A stretch of 46,547 nt of DNA from Plantago elongata (GCA_036897095.1 JAYMSP010000577.1:1-46547), one strand, 5' to 3'. Counted from the stretch's first letter, positions 23,135 to 36,295 are shown. Numbers and translations: made by a program. The notes: generated from the sequence alone by a model not told the origin.

Positions 23135-23700
23135 CGGTGATGATTGGATGATGGCTAGTCAGATTTTATGGAGAAAGTAGAAACTCGATTAGTACAGTGT
23201 TCGGTAAATTGACAATCTATACTCCATTTATATACTACTGTGATGTGTTGTGTGTTTTTACCTTTGACCAGGATGAAAGACTGTTCAGCTTAGGAAGTAA
23301 GCGACATAAGCTTCCCGAGTAAGCATAGTTTAGGAGAAATCGATTTTTACATTAAATATAAAAATATATTTTTTTTTCATTTAAGGTATATAGATTATTA
23401 TTCAGTGTCAATTGATTTTTATGTACTGAGTTTTATTTAGGGTTGGTGGGTTTTTATTTTACATGTGAATTTTTATGTACTGTATATAAACTTTTATTTA
23501 GGGTCGGTAGGTTTTTACGTTGTTTGTGAACTTTTATTTAAGGTTTTTGAATTTTTACGTTGTCGGTAGATTTTTATTTAGGGTTTGTGAGTTTTAATAT
23601 AAAAAAAGTGGAATTTTCATATATCTAATGTGAAAATCACTCTTTCTCTAGACTAACTCTGAAATAAGCAGTAAACTCTTTGTTGTGGGTAAATGTAAAA
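23135..23700. other. RH38 promoter side with degenerate T-rich minisatellite
   Basis: The first about 100 bp should be the RH38 5' UTR and promoter. From about 23400 to 23600 an imperfect repeat of the form TTTTTATTTAGGGTTGGTGGG is iterated four to five times with alternating GTGAATTTTTA segments. No gene is seen. Confidence 0.5.
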
Positions 23701-24466
23701 GGGTTAAATTCATAAAAGATGCTCAACTATTTTACTTTTATCATAAAAGGTACTCATGTTTATTTTATCATAAAAAAGTACATAATTTTAATTATTATAA
23801 TTTTCTTACAAAAGATACTCAAGTTTATTTTTACTATAAACGAGTACTCAACTATTAATTTTCTATTAAAAATATATGATACAATCCAAGCCAATACTAG
23901 TGTACTGGTTGGTACTCCTTTACGTTTTCATTGTTTGTTTTGTGATGGTTATTATTTTTATACTGTTATAAACTAAAAAATTTGATAAATGTTGATGTTA
24001 TTTCCTTTAGTTGCACAAGTATTCGCTACAAGTTTGTATTTTTCTTTGCACTGATTTTGATTCCATACAATTGATGGTTATGAAAATATAAATAAAGTTA
24101 TTATTTTTTGTGTTTCCTCTTATTCTTATAAAAGTACATGTTTTTGGAGGGACGAAATATAAGATGAATAATGCGTGTAAAATAAACTTGAGTATTTTTT
24201 TAAATTATAACTTTATTTAGTACGCATATTTATAGGAGAGAAGCACCGTCCCTACGTATAATTAATTTCTAGTATGGGAAGTGCATATCTTTTCCTCTAC
24301 TCGTTTATGGTAAGAGTAAAATTAAATATTTTTTTAGTAAAATTAAAATTGTTAAGTATCTTTTGTAAAAAAGACTCATAACTGATTATTCGTTTATGAT
24401 AAAAATAAACTTGATTATTTTTTATGATAAAAGTAAAATAGTTGAGTACCTTTTGTAAAATTAACC
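23701..24466. mobile_element. Mutator-like MITE with long terminal inverted repeats, ~766 bp
   Basis: The left arm begins GGGTTAAATTCATAAAAG and continues CTCAACTATTTTACTTTT. The reverse complement of the right end gives GGTTAATTTTACAAAAGG and the same CTCAACTATTTTACTTTT. Similarity continues inward for well over 100 bp with motifs TATCATAAA and ACTCAAGTTTATTTTT. The flanks TAAATGTAAA (left) and TAAATATAAA (right) look like a 9-10-bp target duplication with one difference, allowing one base of uncertainty at the left end. The open frame at 23719-23976 is a by-product of the AT-rich arm. Confidence 0.7.
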
Positions 24467-25460
24467 TAAATATAAATCACTTATATGAAAACTCTAACAT
24501 GTAGAATTGTTTAAAATAATGATATTAAACAAGTTCAAGTTTAACCTATTATAAACCAATAAACATAAATATCGATAAATGAACGAAAGTGTATGGTAAA
24601 CCTAACATAAGTTGTATATATATAGAGTAGTAAATACTTAACTAATTCTAATAGAGTAAGAATATTAATTCTAAGTTTTAACTACTTAACTGATTTTGAA
24701 AGAAAGACGGGAGAAAACTTGAAACAAGAATAAATAACAATCTTATTCTAATTCAAACTTTTATTCGATCACATCTTTAATATCATTCGGCATTAGTTTT
24801 TCTATACTTAATAAAAACTAATCCCCCTAAATGATATAATCTTTATTATTATTTTTTATTCACTTTAATCTCTCCTCTCTCATTTATTTTTGAAAATATC
24901 GAATCGTCGATTTCGCTTTCACTTTCAAATTATGTGATCTAGGTATCCCCTATATAAAATAAACTCGTCATCGAGTTATATAATTCTTTTAAAAAGACTA
25001 AAACCAATGAATAATATCGCACACTACGAATCATGTCTATTTGTTCAAACTCTCAGTTAAACGTTACTTGACCTTCTGAATCAAATACGAGTTTGTAGTT
25101 ACTATTCGATCCTTCAAATCTGTTTGATGAGACTCGTTTTCACATTGAGGGAATGTCTATGATTTACGTTAATTAGCCAGCGTGCATAAGTGTATATAAT
25201 AATCTGATAATTAACGAGTGAGTTTGAGACAGGCGGTAGTGGAGAAATATACCCAATGGGGGCATGTAAGCTATGTTCGCGGTGATTCCATTTGATTTTC
25301 CTGTTCGTCCATTTCAATTTCTAGACAACACTAACTCGCCATTATATCACTTTCTCTTCTATCTCTACTCTCGTCTGCATCTTTCTGTCGTCAATCTCTA
25401 CAATCATGATATGCTCCAATTAACTAATCAATTAAGGTGTTAAATCAGTAGTAGGTAGGC
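24467..25460. other. Promoter region of the aspartic protease gene
   Basis: AT-rich sequence without recognisable genes. The minus-strand open frame 25114-25317 is unsupported. The last about 60 bp, pyrimidine-rich then TAG-repeat-rich, probably belong to the protease 5' UTR. Confidence 0.45.
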
Positions 25461-25464
25461 TAGG

Positions 25465-25493
25465 CAGGTAGTAGTAATAGTAGTAGTAGTAGG
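25465..25493. repeat. TAG/GTA trinucleotide repeat in the protease 5' UTR
   Basis: A run of GTAGTAGTAATAGTAGTAG type lies 14-42 bp before the ATG at 25507. Each unit carries a TAG, so no upstream in-frame extension is possible in that frame. It is a likely polymorphic microsatellite. Confidence 0.75.
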
Positions 25494-25506
25494 AGTGACG
25501 GCGCCG

Positions 25507-28500
25507 ATGGCTCAGTCGACGGTTTTACTAGCGGCGGCGCTAGTATTTGCGGCGGTGGTGGATAGCTTTGGAGGAGGAGCAAAAGGATTGCTTAAACTAG
25601 AGAGAATTCATTCACCTGAAAGCAGATTCGAGCTCGAAGCACTTAGAGATAGGGATCGTGTCAGACACGCGCGTCTTTTGCAGCAGCAGCAGAGCTTCTA
25701 CTCGCGCGGCATTGTCGATTTTCCGGTCGGTGGTAATGCCGATCCTTATGCCTCAGGGTAGGGTAACTTACTTCATTTTACCCATTTCTAACTCTCCATC
25801 TGTTGTTTACTGTTTCACTCATTTTGCTTTCTCTATTGTTACTCTATGAGTATTTTGGTTAGCTAGGCAATGCAATTACTATTTGTAAATTATTCGAACT
25901 AGGTTTCTTATCTGATTTTTTTTTTTAAACGGTTTCTTATCTGATTGTGTTTGTGCATGTGCTGAATTTTATTTTATGTTGTAATTCTGTAAACATTATT
26001 CAAACTAGGCTTCTTATCTGATTGTGTTTGTGCATATGCTGAATATTATTTTATGTTGTGATTCCGTAAACATTATTCGAGTGAGGTGATTGAGTTTTCC
26101 GTTTATCTTTTTCATGTAGAATTTACTATACCAAAGTGAGGTTGGGATCTCCACCACGAGAGTTCCATGTGCAAATCGATACTGGAAGTGACATCTTGTG
26201 GGTTACTTGCAGTTCCTGTACTGATTGCCCACAGAATAGTGGAATTTCTGTAATACTCTTGCTCCTCCTCGGCTGGTTATATCGTATTGCATTTCATCAT
26301 TTGAGTATTGAATCAGCTATTGTGAAACTGTCCGTGCAGGTTCCTCTCACTTCCTTCGATGCTGCTACATCGTCGACTGTTGGTTCTATTTCCTGCTCGG
26401 ATGATATATGTGCTTCCATCGTTCAGACTGCATCCGCTGAGTGTTCTGCAGAAAGCAATCAGTGCGGTTACACGTTTCAGTATGGGGATGGAAGCGGCAC
26501 TGCTGGTTTTTATATGACTGACATGCTTAGTTTTGACACGGTGCTGGGTAATTCAGTCTTGGCCAATTCGTCTGCTCGTATTATTTTTGGGTAAGCTACA
26601 GTAGAGGTTCAGTCTGCTACTGTGTATCCTTGTAACTTATGCATGCTACTCCCTTCAAAATGATACTGAGGCCGTAGATACATAACCAACTTAAGGGTAC
26701 AATGCTGCTATGTACTGCAATGTTCAAGGTTCAAAGTTTGCAGTTACGACGACGTACATTGTTTTGGCTATGTATAGGAGCTGCATTTTGTTAACATGTC
26801 TTGTTTTGTCCTCATTCCATATTGTTGCTCAGCGTAGACTCCGTACTTCTGTTTATGTATGTCACTGTTTTCATTTGACTTGTGAATATCCATGTGCTGA
26901 GATCATAAGCATTGAATCTTTCATGTAAACAGATGCAGTACGGCCTTGTTTGGAGACTTGGCTAAATCAGATAAAGCAGTTGATGGAATAATTGGGTTCG
27001 GCCGATATGGTCTTTCAGTAATTTCTCAGTTATCATCACATGGGATTACACCTAAAGTATTTTCTCACTGTTTGAGAGGAGGGAACAATGGTGGTGGTGT
27101 ACTAGTTCTTGGTGAGATATTGGATCCCAGAATCGTTTATACTCCACTTGTTCCATCACTGTACGTACTTCCTTTAAGATGAAACATTTCTTTTGCTTTT
27201 GATAATTTACTGAAATTACTTGTACATGCACAATTTTGGGATTTGTTCGGTGTCATAATATTTTAGGGTTCTCAGCTTGTTTGGTTCCATTCTTAGGTTT
27301 CTATCTTCGTTTGGGTTATTTAGCAATTTTGTGCAATAATAAATAATTCCCACACCCATGTAACTGCTCCTGGAAGCAATATTGTAAAATTATCCTTCTT
27401 GTTACCTATAGCAGACATCTAATGGTGATCCACATAATGCATGATGATTCTCTATCTCTATTTTGTCAGGCCTCATTATAATTTATATCTTCAGAGCATA
27501 TCTGTCAGTGGTCAGTTGTTGCCCATTGAGGAATCAGTGTTTACGACATCAGGCAGCCAAGGAACCATTGTTGATTCTGGGACGACTTTAGCCTATCTTG
27601 TTGAAAGCGCTTACGATCCTTTTGTAGCTGCTGTAATTATCCAGCACCCTCTTCCCCGTCATAAGTTCTACCGTGGCTAAAAAATGCATGTATGCTTAAA
27701 GTGGTTGATAAAGAGTTTTACAAAACTTGACCAACTAGAGTTCCGCTCTCTTTTAGAACAACTTCACTTGTTTTTATGTAAGAAAAAGTCTCCTGTTCAT
27801 ATTGATTTTACAATACGTGACTGGCCGTACACTTTCTTTTGTTACCTCTTCTTTGGTCTCCCTGGCACAAAGAATTTTATGAGGAGTTTACTCATGAGAT
27901 TAATCCACTGTAGTAAATCAGGTCAGTTTCTTGTAACTCACGTTTTGCTGTCTTTCTTTCCTGTAGATAACCGCTGTGGTTCCTCCATCTGTGAAACCAA
28001 TCACTTCCCGAGGATCCCAGTGCTATCTAGTTTCAACAAGGTTTGTTTTGTTTCGCTTTTTTAGACTGTTCTGTGTCAGTAATTGCATACAGATGGTTGT
28101 TGGAATAATTTCAATGTTATATGGGTGTTTTAGTAAAATAGTTTTGTGTACTCTGAAACAGTATAGCTGAGACATTCCCACTAGCTTCATTCAATTTTCT
28201 TGGTGGTGCATCTATGATTCTAAGACCAGCTGACTACCTTCTGCACATGGGCTTTGTTGTGAGTATTCAACTTGTAATTTACTTCATTTATCTTACCACA
28301 CCATTTAAAGACTCCCGTCAGTCCTTTTTTTTCTTTTTTGTAGGATGGAGCTGCATTGTGGTGCATGGGCTTTAACAAAGTTCTGAACCAGCGTGCAACA
28401 ATTTTAGGAGGTTGGTGTACTCTTTCAGGTGACATTGATCTATGTTTGACACAAACTAAATAGCAAGATTTTTGCTTCCAGATCTTGTCCTCAAGGATAA

Positions 28501-28824
28501 AATATTTGTTTATGATTTGGCTCATCAAAGAATTGGATGGGCAGACTACGATTGTAAGTTCCAAATGTCTCCTTTCATATGAGTGTAAGTTTTAGCCTTT
28601 TACAAGAGGAGTTTGTTTTGATATCTGAATTGCTTTTCTCAGGTTCTCTGTCTGTGAACGTCTCGGTCACATCCAGTAAAGACTTTCTCGAGAATGCTGG
28701 TGAGCTTCCTAGGAGCTCATCAAGTAGCAGAGTAGGCGACTCGTCATTTTGCAGATTATTGATATTGGTTTGGTGCTACATTTATTGGTTCTGGACTTCT
28801 GGTGTGAATTGGTGCTCTGAATAG
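25507..28824 (+). CDS. A1-family (pepsin-like) aspartic protease, A36/A39-like
   Basis: Ten exons: 25507-25757, 26120-26249, 26340-26590, 26933-27160, 27470-27632, 27967-28040, 28162-28258, 28344-28410, 28482-28553 and 28643-28824, giving 504 aa. It has a signal peptide (about 1-20), a short pro-region, [14 protein letters not shown], then the first catalytic site DTGSD (Asp104) and the second DSGTT (Asp322). A Cys-rich insert (CSSCTDCPQ) follows the first site, as in plant A1B proteases. [19 protein letters not shown] and the C-terminal RIGWADYDC also fit. The last about 30 residues include a strongly hydrophobic stretch, compatible with GPI or membrane anchoring as known for A36/A39, which act in pollen and pollen-tube walls. 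ATG 25507 is the first ATG of the frame. The gene is divergent from RH38. Confidence 0.93.
25932..26085. repeat. 77-bp tandem duplication in protease intron 1
   Basis: Two copies of a unit beginning TTCTTATCTGATTGTGTTTG (25934 and 26011) are nearly identical over about 77 bp. A shorter third copy of the junction (ATTATTCGAACTAGGTTTC) lies just before, near 25889. It is intronic and has no effect on coding. Confidence 0.75.
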
Positions 28825-29637
28825 CTTACTTCTGATCATCATGGTGGCCAGTTTATATTTCCAAGAAAATGGCAACCAAATGCGTTCTCCATCTTCTTTC
28901 CCAAGGATCCAGTTGTCCTGGGCTCATTTTAAGTATATTTCATTGGTCAATTTATTTTCCCAAGAACAGTAGAGAAGGTTTGTTGATTTGTTTTTGTTTT
29001 AGTGTTATTTAATTGGTTTAAATTGTAAATGCTAATAAAACTTATTGGTTCTAGAGTCCGTGAAATGACCCGTGAAATTCATTAGAAGCCAAGTCCTCGT
29101 GTAATTGTGTATAATTGTTAAAATGTACAAGACTCTTAAGGGCACTTCTAAGTTTTTGTATTGGTTCTGTGAGTTGGAAGCGAGTTAAAGTATGTCAACT
29201 ATGATTTGGAAATCGGAAGCTCCATTCCAACAGAGTCGGTAGAATGTTGGCGTGAAATGTAGATCAAAATAAGTTGAGCAGTGAAAAAATCTTGTACATA
29301 CAATTTTAATGCCACTGTTCCTTCTATTCTGTAGTATCAAGGCAACATGATCTAAAATCTCAATACCTTCCAAAATTAAAACAAAAATTGTTTTTGATCT
29401 ACTTAAAAATAACCAAAATTATGTTAAACCCACCAGCTTCCAACAATCCAACAAATCAAACTGATTATTCTTCGCATGATAAACATCGGGGGTAGCTATC
29501 TCAGATGGCTGTGTGCCGCACAAGTCACAGGGTCCAGTGGCAAGCTGCTCAGGCCTCTCAGTTCCGAAGCAAAACAGCAATGATCCAGTGTATAACTTAC
29601 AAAGTTGATTAAATCAAACATGCTTGCATCTATAGAC
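28825..29637. other. Tail-to-tail spacer between protease and EMC1
   Basis: It holds the 3' UTRs of both convergent genes. AATAAA at 29034-29039 is a good poly(A) signal for the protease, 210 bp after its stop. The minus-strand open frame 29185-29373 is not supported. No repeats stand out. Confidence 0.55.
29034..29039 (+). promoter_or_regulatory. Candidate poly(A) signal of the protease gene
   Basis: AATAAA with T-rich sequence just upstream, 210 bp past the stop codon at 28824. Confidence 0.45.
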
Positions 29638-32600
29638 TTATCTCCACTTGTCCTGAAGATCTTTCTTCTCTGACCATACCCAAGTGAAGAAAATTGCCCC
29701 AAGCAGGGCAACAATAGTGATCAAGAGCAATGCGTAGCTGAAATCTTCGGTCAGGGAATCATATGTTTTCGAAGGTGCCAGCCGTGTGAAAAAGAGATCC
29801 ACGCCATATGCAAAAACAAGGGTGGTTGACTCCAGCTTTGCCGGAACAGTTGTTATGCCTTTAAGACCTTCAACCTTAAGGCTGTGAGTTACATAAGACT
29901 GCACAAAAGAAGAACTCAGGAAAATATTGCAAGAACATGCTATGTTCAACACTGGCTGAAATTTAATGAGATTTGATAGAAGCATAAAGCTCGATAAAAC
30001 TTATGCTTATTAATCAACCAAATGATGCACTCACACCAAGTTCGAAATGTGCCTCTTAGGTATCAGTGTTCGTTTCATTAATGGTTTATGATCCCTGCAA
30101 TGCATCCACATATAACAAAACCATGCAGCACGATTTTTTCTTATTCCATTCTTTTCCTATATGTTAGCACATAGCTTAAAGTCAATTAACACCTAGATAA
30201 CAGCTTGCCAACAGTCAGTCTTGTCCTACGGTCAAATCTCCGTTAATGTCCTACCGAAGCACACTTCTAGGGATGGGCTACACGTAATACTGAAGGAAGC
30301 CTGATGGTGGTGCATTTTCACTATTTCAATGCAGAATTCAATAAATGTAGGAATGCCAAATAAGAGCCCTATATTTAAATCCCAAACTAAAATGCCAATC
30401 TAATAGAACAAAGACTTCACATATTGTGACATGCCATTAAATCATGTTCTTATAACAGTATGCAGAAAGTTATATCACCTGAGGAATAATTGGTAAAGTA
30501 TCAGTCAGGGGAATAATTCCTTCCTCTTTCTCAGCTTGAGTGGGATTAACTGTTCTCCTGGGATCTAAAAACCGCTTATCAAGGGCCAAAACCTGATAAT
30601 GGCAACACAGAACATAGTGAGAAAAAAACTAAATCCCCTTCAACAGTTCCCATTATCAAAGAGCCCACTTTGACAGAAAGCAGGCTTTAAATACAGCACA
30701 AGTACAATGTTGCACATATAACATGAGACCTGGTAGTAAATTGCAGTATAAGAAAGTAAATAAATAAATGACCTGATCACCAATTGTGCCAAGCAAAAGC
30801 TGCTTTGATGTTATGCCTTTGGCTGTTGATGTCACAGCCATAGTCTTCACAGAATGCGTAAAAAAATAAGACTGGGACTTGGTGACGACTTCAGGACGAG
30901 AGTAAGCTGTTATAGGTGACGTAAGATTATGTGACCCAAAGACAAGCTTCAAGATGTCTTTGTTATCCTGCATACATTCCAACGGTTAGTTTTAAGTCAT
31001 CAGATATATGAAAACTGCAGGTGATGAAGTTAAAGGAAGTACCGCACGAGATTGGTCATATATTTCAATAACAGACATCTCATATCTATGTGCCCTTAGG
31101 TTGAAGTAGTGATAGACAATCCAATTCTCACAGAAAACCTTCAGAGGAACATGAGCTTGGTTAAATAACACAGGTTTCCTTGATAGGATTTATAAACGGA
31201 AAAAAGGGGAAGAACACTTACTGCCTGTACAGGGCCCTGTGAACCATGATGGGCCTTGTGGTGCAATATACGGCCCGCAACAGTATCAATCACATAAACA
31301 ACCAGAGATGACTCATCTGGACTAACTGATCCAATAGGACCAACAGCTTTAGGGGAAACAGTGGCCAAAAAGAGGAGGTTCTTTGATATATATTTGTACA
31401 TCACTTCTTGATCTGCTGTCACCTTTGCTTGAGTGTGAACTACCTAAAGAATGTAAAGAGAAACTATGAGCAAATCATAGTTTTAACACAAGCGCATACG
31501 ATTCTTCAGGCATGTTCGACCAAGAGGGCTAACTGATAGTTTATGCAGCTTACACATGTCAAGTTCACAAATACAAATGCAGGTGAAACAGACTACAATA
31601 CTTCAAAAGACATTCCGATGTTTTGACAGAATTGTCAGAAATAAAAATACCTCATTCAAACTTCTGGTTGCAGTTGCAGCAATCCTTTCAGACCCTGAGG
31701 GGAACACAATAGACCATAGATCCCTCGTACTGAAACAAAAATCATCTGCTACCTCAAGACTGCACACCTTTTGCAGTGCATGACCCCTTAATATACCTTT
31801 TCCAGAATCAGCTGAATACCAATATATGTTTCCTAATTCACCATGTAAAATGCCAAGAGCTTCAGCAGTTCTTGGGTACAAATGAGCATGCTTACTTGCA
31901 TCCATTAGCAAATGCAAGCGTTGTTCTGTTGAATCAGTGAAAGGCAGAGGAATAATGTGTTGAATGGAATGAAGAGGTCCCATATTACTGCGCTCCTCCC
32001 CTGTATATGCATCAACAACAGAGAGAACTCCAGCAGAATCTAAACTGAGCCCACATCTGCCAACAACTAAAACTGATGGGTTCTCGTCCAGTGCATGGTG
32101 ATGAGGAACCTGCCACTGATGTAAACTGATACCTTTAGGATCCTGACACGCATCTGATTTACGGAGAGATTTCAGAAGACGAGACCACACAATTCTCCCA
32201 TCCCCGGTATGCAGTGCCACAAGTTTACCAGCTCGAGTAAGCACCATAAGAAGCTTCCTGAACCCATTGCGGTCTCGAGTCATCTTGCTTTTCTCAGAGC
32301 TTTGCAACCTCATCTTTTGTATGGCTGCCACATCATCGGGTGTCGCTATCATGAGAGTTCCTTTAAGCTTTAGCATATGTCCCTTTCAAAAAAAAAAACA
32401 AGCAAATCGTCAAAGAACTGCATCCAATAATTGGTAGCCCCACATCTAGATTTATATACAACAGATGCAGTGTGGGCACAGACACAACTAGCAGATTGAC
32501 TATCTTGATTTCATCCATCATGAAAAAAGAATAAAATACGAGGAAGAAAAATACATGCAATGTCTGCATGTTTTACTTGATACTTCACTGCTGAAAAATA

Positions 32601-35125
32601 AAATAAAACCAAAGACAAATTTTCCGTGCTGATAAATAAATTTAGAAAAAGAAAGCAACTTATTTTAAAAACCAAGACGCAACAACATTAACCAAAGAGA
32701 GACCACGAATCATTCTTTCTTTCCTTTTTCTTTCACAAAATATAAAACAATGTCAAAAGTTGCTGATAAACAGAAAGATAATAATGACAATTATTCACAT
32801 CCAGATCAACTTTTCAGATTGATATCTGGCAGAATATATTGCAAATTGAGATCCAACATGAAGTGAGTGCAAATGTACTAGATTCTTAACTTATATGAAG
32901 GATTCCGTGAATGCATGATTCATACAGGTAAATAAGATAACCTACCTCAAGCCATTCAAGAAGGCCGTGTTCTACTTTTGCAACTGAAACACCATCTTTT
33001 TCAACGGGTAGTTCTGATGCTGTTACATCGACAATCGAAGCTAACCCGTCCTCCCTACTCCAGACAATCGCACCTTGCTGTAACAATAACAGTGAGTCGT
33101 CCTCCATGACGATAAGAACCCTGAACCCATTTGACCTGTCTGTCCGGATATAGGTATTGAGAAAAACTTTGTGAACAAGTCCTTTCTGGTTGTCCATCTG
33201 AATTGTGTCCTCAAGTAAATTTGATGACCAGTCATTGTTTTGCTTCACAGTCAGAATGATCTTACCAGCAGCATGCTGAACTACGGCAAAAGCTTCTTGA
33301 CCTTCAGAAAAAGGGAGCGAGTCACTGACAGCAGTTCCATGATCAAGTTTGTCCATAACTTCAAGTTTGCCATCATTTGTCACCTTAATCAAGACAATTG
33401 ACCTTCCCAGTGTTAAAACACACATTCCAGGAATCTTAGAGGGATATAAAACAGCTGCTCCGGATGAATCCTGGACGAGCTCAGAAACATGAGTTGGGTG
33501 AAGAACAATTTCTCCATCTTGGAACCCAATCACAACAAAAGTTGTACCAGAGGAATCCATTGCCGCAGCAGTGTCATCCGCCAGTAACAACAAATTTCCA
33601 GAGAAACCAGAAGGAAAAGACTTGCTGCTTTGCTTCAGCAGCTCCCCAGTCTTGACATTGATCTGATAAGCTTCAAACTGTGAGGCATCATGCAATCCCA
33701 CTGCATATATCACATCACTACCTTCTGAATAACTTAACCGCCTGATTTCAGCCCTGCAAAACAAGAGGATAAGTTTATTCATGTTTGAGGTACTCGACAA
33801 CAAGAAATAGACTTGATTTAGTTTAAAGAAAGCTAACCCTTCTGAAGCCAAATCCTTTTTCCAGATAACCTCACCATCAATACTTGCAATAGCATGAATA
33901 AAGCCATTGGCATAAACAAATATGACGCTGTCCTTATCAACCTTCAAGGCTTTCTGTGTCAAACAAAGTGTATTTATTTGTATTAAGAAAACTAACAAAG
34001 TTGATTTAAACAGCATGTAATAGCAATAGCTGTGAATGAAACGGAGATTAATAATAGAAGCTACATATACTATGGCTGAACAACTGTGTGGATATAGAGT
34101 ATTCGATGCAATAGAAGTTATGAAGATACCATTAGAAACTAAAGTGGTAGCTGTAGAAATTCATGTATGTTACTATAATTGCATGTACACAAAATATGCA
34201 TCAAACCAATCCACTGAGTATATTTGTAAAACATAATTTAAAAGAAAACCTTCACTCTGAACTAACCGGAACTAATAACAACGGCAAAGATGGGTTTCCA
34301 CCACCAAGCGTAGACTCCCACACCATCTGTCCATCAGGAAGGTTCCAAGCTCTCAACACACTTCCACCCGATGATAGAGTAATAACATCTGCACAAGCAC
34401 AGTACAGTCACTTCACCACCACACTCCAAACATACATCTACATTATGCTACAGTTTTACGCTAACACATTTATGCAACTCAAATACGGAAAATAAGCATA
34501 TCTATCACGTCAACTGTCCAACTAAAACTTCCTAAACCGAACACATCATATTCAATAGAAGTACAAAAGGATAATAAGCCAATCTCAACATCATAATAGC
34601 ACACATCATAAAAACATTATTCAAGGAACGAACATAGTTACTTACATTTACCGAGGGCGATATCGATTTCATCAATAACATCGTTAGGCCCCAAAACATG
34701 CCTCCAAACTACAAACAGCCAAAAGGAACTCACATTAAACAACCTCGAATCAATTAACACAAAATTAAAACGTAGGAATTCAAATAATCCATCCTAAAGC
34801 TCACAAATCTCTCCATGGCGAAGATCAAGGGAAGCAACGACGTTCTCCTCAGTGGAGACGACAACGCGCTTCCTGGCAGCCTTCTGAGTGTGGAAAACCG
34901 CCTGCTTCACTTTCCCTATGTACTGCTGATGCCTACAGAAAGTCAATCAGAGGAAAGTCAGTGATTAATCTCATGCGGATGGTGTGGAATCGGAGCGTAA
35001 TTGATGCAGGAAGTAGGAGCAAACCAATCCATGAGGCCGACTTGATCTTCATAGAGAGAGAAGGTAGTAAAGGAACAACAGGATATGAGGAGTAATAGAA
35101 GAGAAACCCTAATCGCCATAGCCAT
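29638..35125 (-). CDS. EMC1: ER membrane protein complex subunit 1 (EMC1)
   Basis: Twelve exons: 35025-35125, 34805-34932, 34646-34708, 34267-34388, 33838-33953, 32946-33753, 31651-32382, 31222-31443, 31043-31138, 30773-30967, 30479-30592 and 29638-29898. The product is 985 aa, close to the Arabidopsis length. EMC inserts tail-anchored and multipass proteins into the ER membrane; EMC1 is its large lumenal subunit. There is a signal peptide at 1-22, then SLYEDQVGLMDW. PQQ-like propeller strands include LRAWNLPDGQMVW, AIASIDGEVIWKKD and LVALHTGDGRIVW. The EMC1 C-terminal domain (DUF1620) carries LLFLATVSPKAVGP, EIYDQSRA and KRFLDPRR. One membrane helix near the end is followed by SEKKDLQDKWR. 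All junctions are GT-AG in phase. A second in-frame ATG lies two codons downstream of the chosen start. Confidence 0.95.
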
Positions 35126-35875
35126 GGCGATTCTTCGTCAGATTGTTTGCTTGAAGAGGAGGAGAAATCGAAGTAAAACAGATCGAGGTAAACCAGTTAA
35201 ACTGGTGTTAGTAGTAGAATAGAACACTGTTGGAGACCTATACGCAGTCGTTTAATCTGTTTCTCTGTTTATCGCATTATGACGTGATAAACCATAACAT
35301 TCTGATTACGATTTGGAGAGACTTAGAACAAACAACTGCGATTACATGATTGATATTGTTAATAACCTGTCGGGTGTTGAATCGATCTTTTTCTATTAAC
35401 TTTTTTTAAATGGTTAAAAATTTTATTACGAAAAAGTTAAGAATATAAAGAATGTACTCAACGCTACAATTACAAATAAATAATAAATTCTCATCATTTA
35501 AATCGTAGATCACGATTTAAACTTTTATTAAAAATTATCGATACAAATTACAATAATAAACTACACATGAAATCCATAGCACTTTACCAATAGAGCTCAA
35601 AACTGGCTCCTTGTTGCACTGAATCTCCATACCATTCCTCATTACCATATTAATCTTTTTCTATTAGTAATATACGATATTTTATGAGACTGTCAAAAAA
35701 TCATATATATCAGATTTCGTGGGATGAATCGAGTAATATTCAATTTTTATAACAAACTAGCAACCCAAACATGATAGTTATTGATCATTTTTCATTTACT
35801 TAGATGGAAAAAAATTATATATCATAAGTTATTAAGTTTCACATTTTATGTGTATAAATGATAAACAATTTCATG

Positions 35876-36128
35876 CTCCTCCGTTCTTTTACGAGGTTTC
35901 CATTTTAATTTTGTGCGAAGTTTAAAAAATATGATGTAAAATAGTAAGCAAGTGTTAGATAGTAAGAAAGATAATGGAAAAGTATGAGGGAGAATTGATA
36001 AAGTAGAAAAGAGAGTGATAACAAAATTAATAATTGGAGATATTGGTTATCAGAAAAGAAACGTTAACCTTTTAAAAGAAAAAACTCTCGAGATGGAAAA
36101 TAGAAACCTTTAAAAAGAATGGAGTGAG
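35876..36128. mobile_element. Degenerate Stowaway-type MITE
   Basis: The left end CTCCTCCGTTCTTTTACGAG and the reverse complement of the right end CTCACTCCATTCTTTTTAAA are related. Inverted similarity continues through GGTTTCCATTTT/GGTTTCTATTTT. A TA follows the right end; the left flanking TA is lost. It is about 253 bp and non-coding. Confidence 0.65.
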
Positions 36129-36295
36129 TATTATATGTATATATTTTAGAGTACATCTTGCGAGATACCCTTACATATATGAGAGTCTCGGAAGTCCCCT
36201 CCAAATAGTAAAACTAGACAACTATATCTTTTTTCTCAACTTGATTTTTGATTATTTTCCACGAATCTTTTGACCCGGATTCATTACAAAGGGTT

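Noticed and set aside
23719..23976. 85-codon open frame between RH38 and the protease
   Set aside because: It lies in the terminal inverted repeat of a MITE and encodes low-complexity Ile/Tyr-rich sequence.
25495..25506. Upstream start for the protease at 25495
   Set aside because: That codon is GTG, not ATG; the first ATG in frame, at 25507, directly begins a good signal peptide.
28482..28553. Apparent one-base frameshift in protease exon 9
   Set aside because: Recounting the A run shows GAT AAA ATA TTT reads correctly; the exon is in frame with both neighbours.
33464..33655. Plus-strand open frames across EMC1, RH38, NCS1 and RING exons
   Set aside because: They are antisense or shifted readings of conserved exons and have no independent support.
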